A DNA stretch of 5,963 nucleotides from Dehalococcoidia bacterium. GTDB lineage: Bacteria > Chloroflexota > Dehalococcoidia > Tepidiformales > Tepidiformaceae. Below the pieces are notes generated by a model. The model had not been told where the DNA came from, searched no databases, and saw only the letters and a list, made by a program, of their open reading frames with translations. The first letter of the stretch is position 1; every line of letters begins with the position of its first letter. The position numbers and the translations under genes are program-made. Below, one piece after another: positions 5,617-5,963 of the stretch. Location: assembly GCA_007126855.1 (NCBI GenBank), contig SLAK01000220.1:1-5963 (forward strand), in the 5' to 3' direction.

Positions 5617-5963
5617 TCAACTTCGAGCGAAGAGATCAGAAACGGGCAAGGAGAAACCGTCGATGTCAATGCCGAGGTCTTCGGGGCCGAGATTCGCATC
5701 GCTGCCGTGGGTGACGGCCGTGCGGTCGGGGCGGTGGACGGTGACGGACCGGGAATCCGGCCAGACGACCCAGACGCGGCGCGCGCCGGCGGTGAGGTAG
5801 TCGTCCACTTTTTCCTGTATGCGTGCGGCGGTGTCGCTGGGAGAAACGACCTCTATCGCCACCGCCGGAGCGCCATCATGGTATCCCGGCGTCAACTCCG
5901 AGGGAGCAACGCCAGGGACAATAGCCACATCGGGGCCGCGGACCACATCTGGCTGCCGACTCA
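5617..5963 (-). CDS. Uma2-family (DUF820) putative endonuclease, 5'-truncated by window edge
   Basis: The last 115 codons and the TGA stop (5619-5617) are present; the N-terminal part lies beyond the window. Family members are usually about 180-190 aa, so roughly 70 residues are missing. Visible family landmarks, in order, are RGPDVAIV, then AVAIEVVSPSD, then an ARIQEKVDDYLTAGARRVWVVWP stretch broken only by normal variation. These match the PD-(D/E)XK-like core of Uma2 proteins: the Asp of RGPD, the Glu of IEVVSPSD, and a Lys in the following helix before the Tyr and Gly of DYLTAG. Such proteins are annotated as putative restriction-like nucleases and occur in many copies in Cyanobacteria and Chloroflexota; their true role is mostly unknown. 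A GTG at 5946-5944 is internal, because the reading frame stays open to the window end (SRQPDV precedes it). It ends 75 bp before the next gene and shows no functional link to it. I am confident of the family, not of nuclease activity. Confidence 0.85.
   Translation of the reverse strand, partial: SRQPDVVRGPDVAIVPGVAPSELTPGYHDGAPAVAIEVVSPSDTAARIQEKVDDYLTAGARRVWVVWPDSRSVTVHRPDRTAVTHGSDANLGPEDLGIDIDGFSLPVSDLFARS

Overview
This window is GC-rich and every gene in it lies on the minus strand, so transcription runs from the high coordinates to the low ones. No rRNA, tRNA, CRISPR array or classical insertion sequence is visible. The gene set (Uma2-family protein, FabK/NMO-type flavoenzyme, two adjacent CaiB/BaiF CoA-transferases, LemA plus an HtpX-like protease) and the protein sequence style fit a chromosomal segment from an environmental bacterium. 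Chloroflexota (Dehalococcoidia-like) is my best guess, by recollection of similar proteins only; nothing in the sequence proves the lineage.

In transcription order: (1) 5963-5617, the C-terminal two thirds of a Uma2-family protein, cut by the window edge. (2) 5541-1795, a compact metabolic block with a nitronate monooxygenase/2-nitropropane dioxygenase-like flavoprotein (TTG start), a 65-bp gap, CoA-transferase A (410 aa), a 28-bp gap, and CoA-transferase B (418 aa). Each has a good Shine-Dalgarno sequence, and the tight spacing suggests one acyl-CoA-metabolism operon. (3) 1794-1706, a short intergenic gap with a strong GC hairpin but no T-tract. (4) 1705-1, lemA followed by an HtpX-like M48 protease (partial at the window edge), a well-known gene pair for a membrane-anchored LemA protein and a membrane zinc protease.

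The unusual part is inside the lemA/htpX pair. Between the two genes sits a roughly 455-bp unit (about 673-1127). Its ends are a 29-bp imperfect inverted repeat (26/29 matches, with a perfect 15-bp core), and each arm is built from two copies of a unit resembling GTCGAATGTCGAGC. The unit carries a gene for a four-helix-bundle protein of the 23S-rRNA intervening-sequence (IVP/S23) family. The arrangement, an IVP gene inside a pairing stem, resembles an rRNA intervening sequence, but it sits in a protein-coding transcript rather than in rRNA. The gene reads through both repeat arms, and its stop overlaps the htpX start as GTGA. I regard this as a candidate free-standing, possibly mobile IVP element and the best lead in the window.
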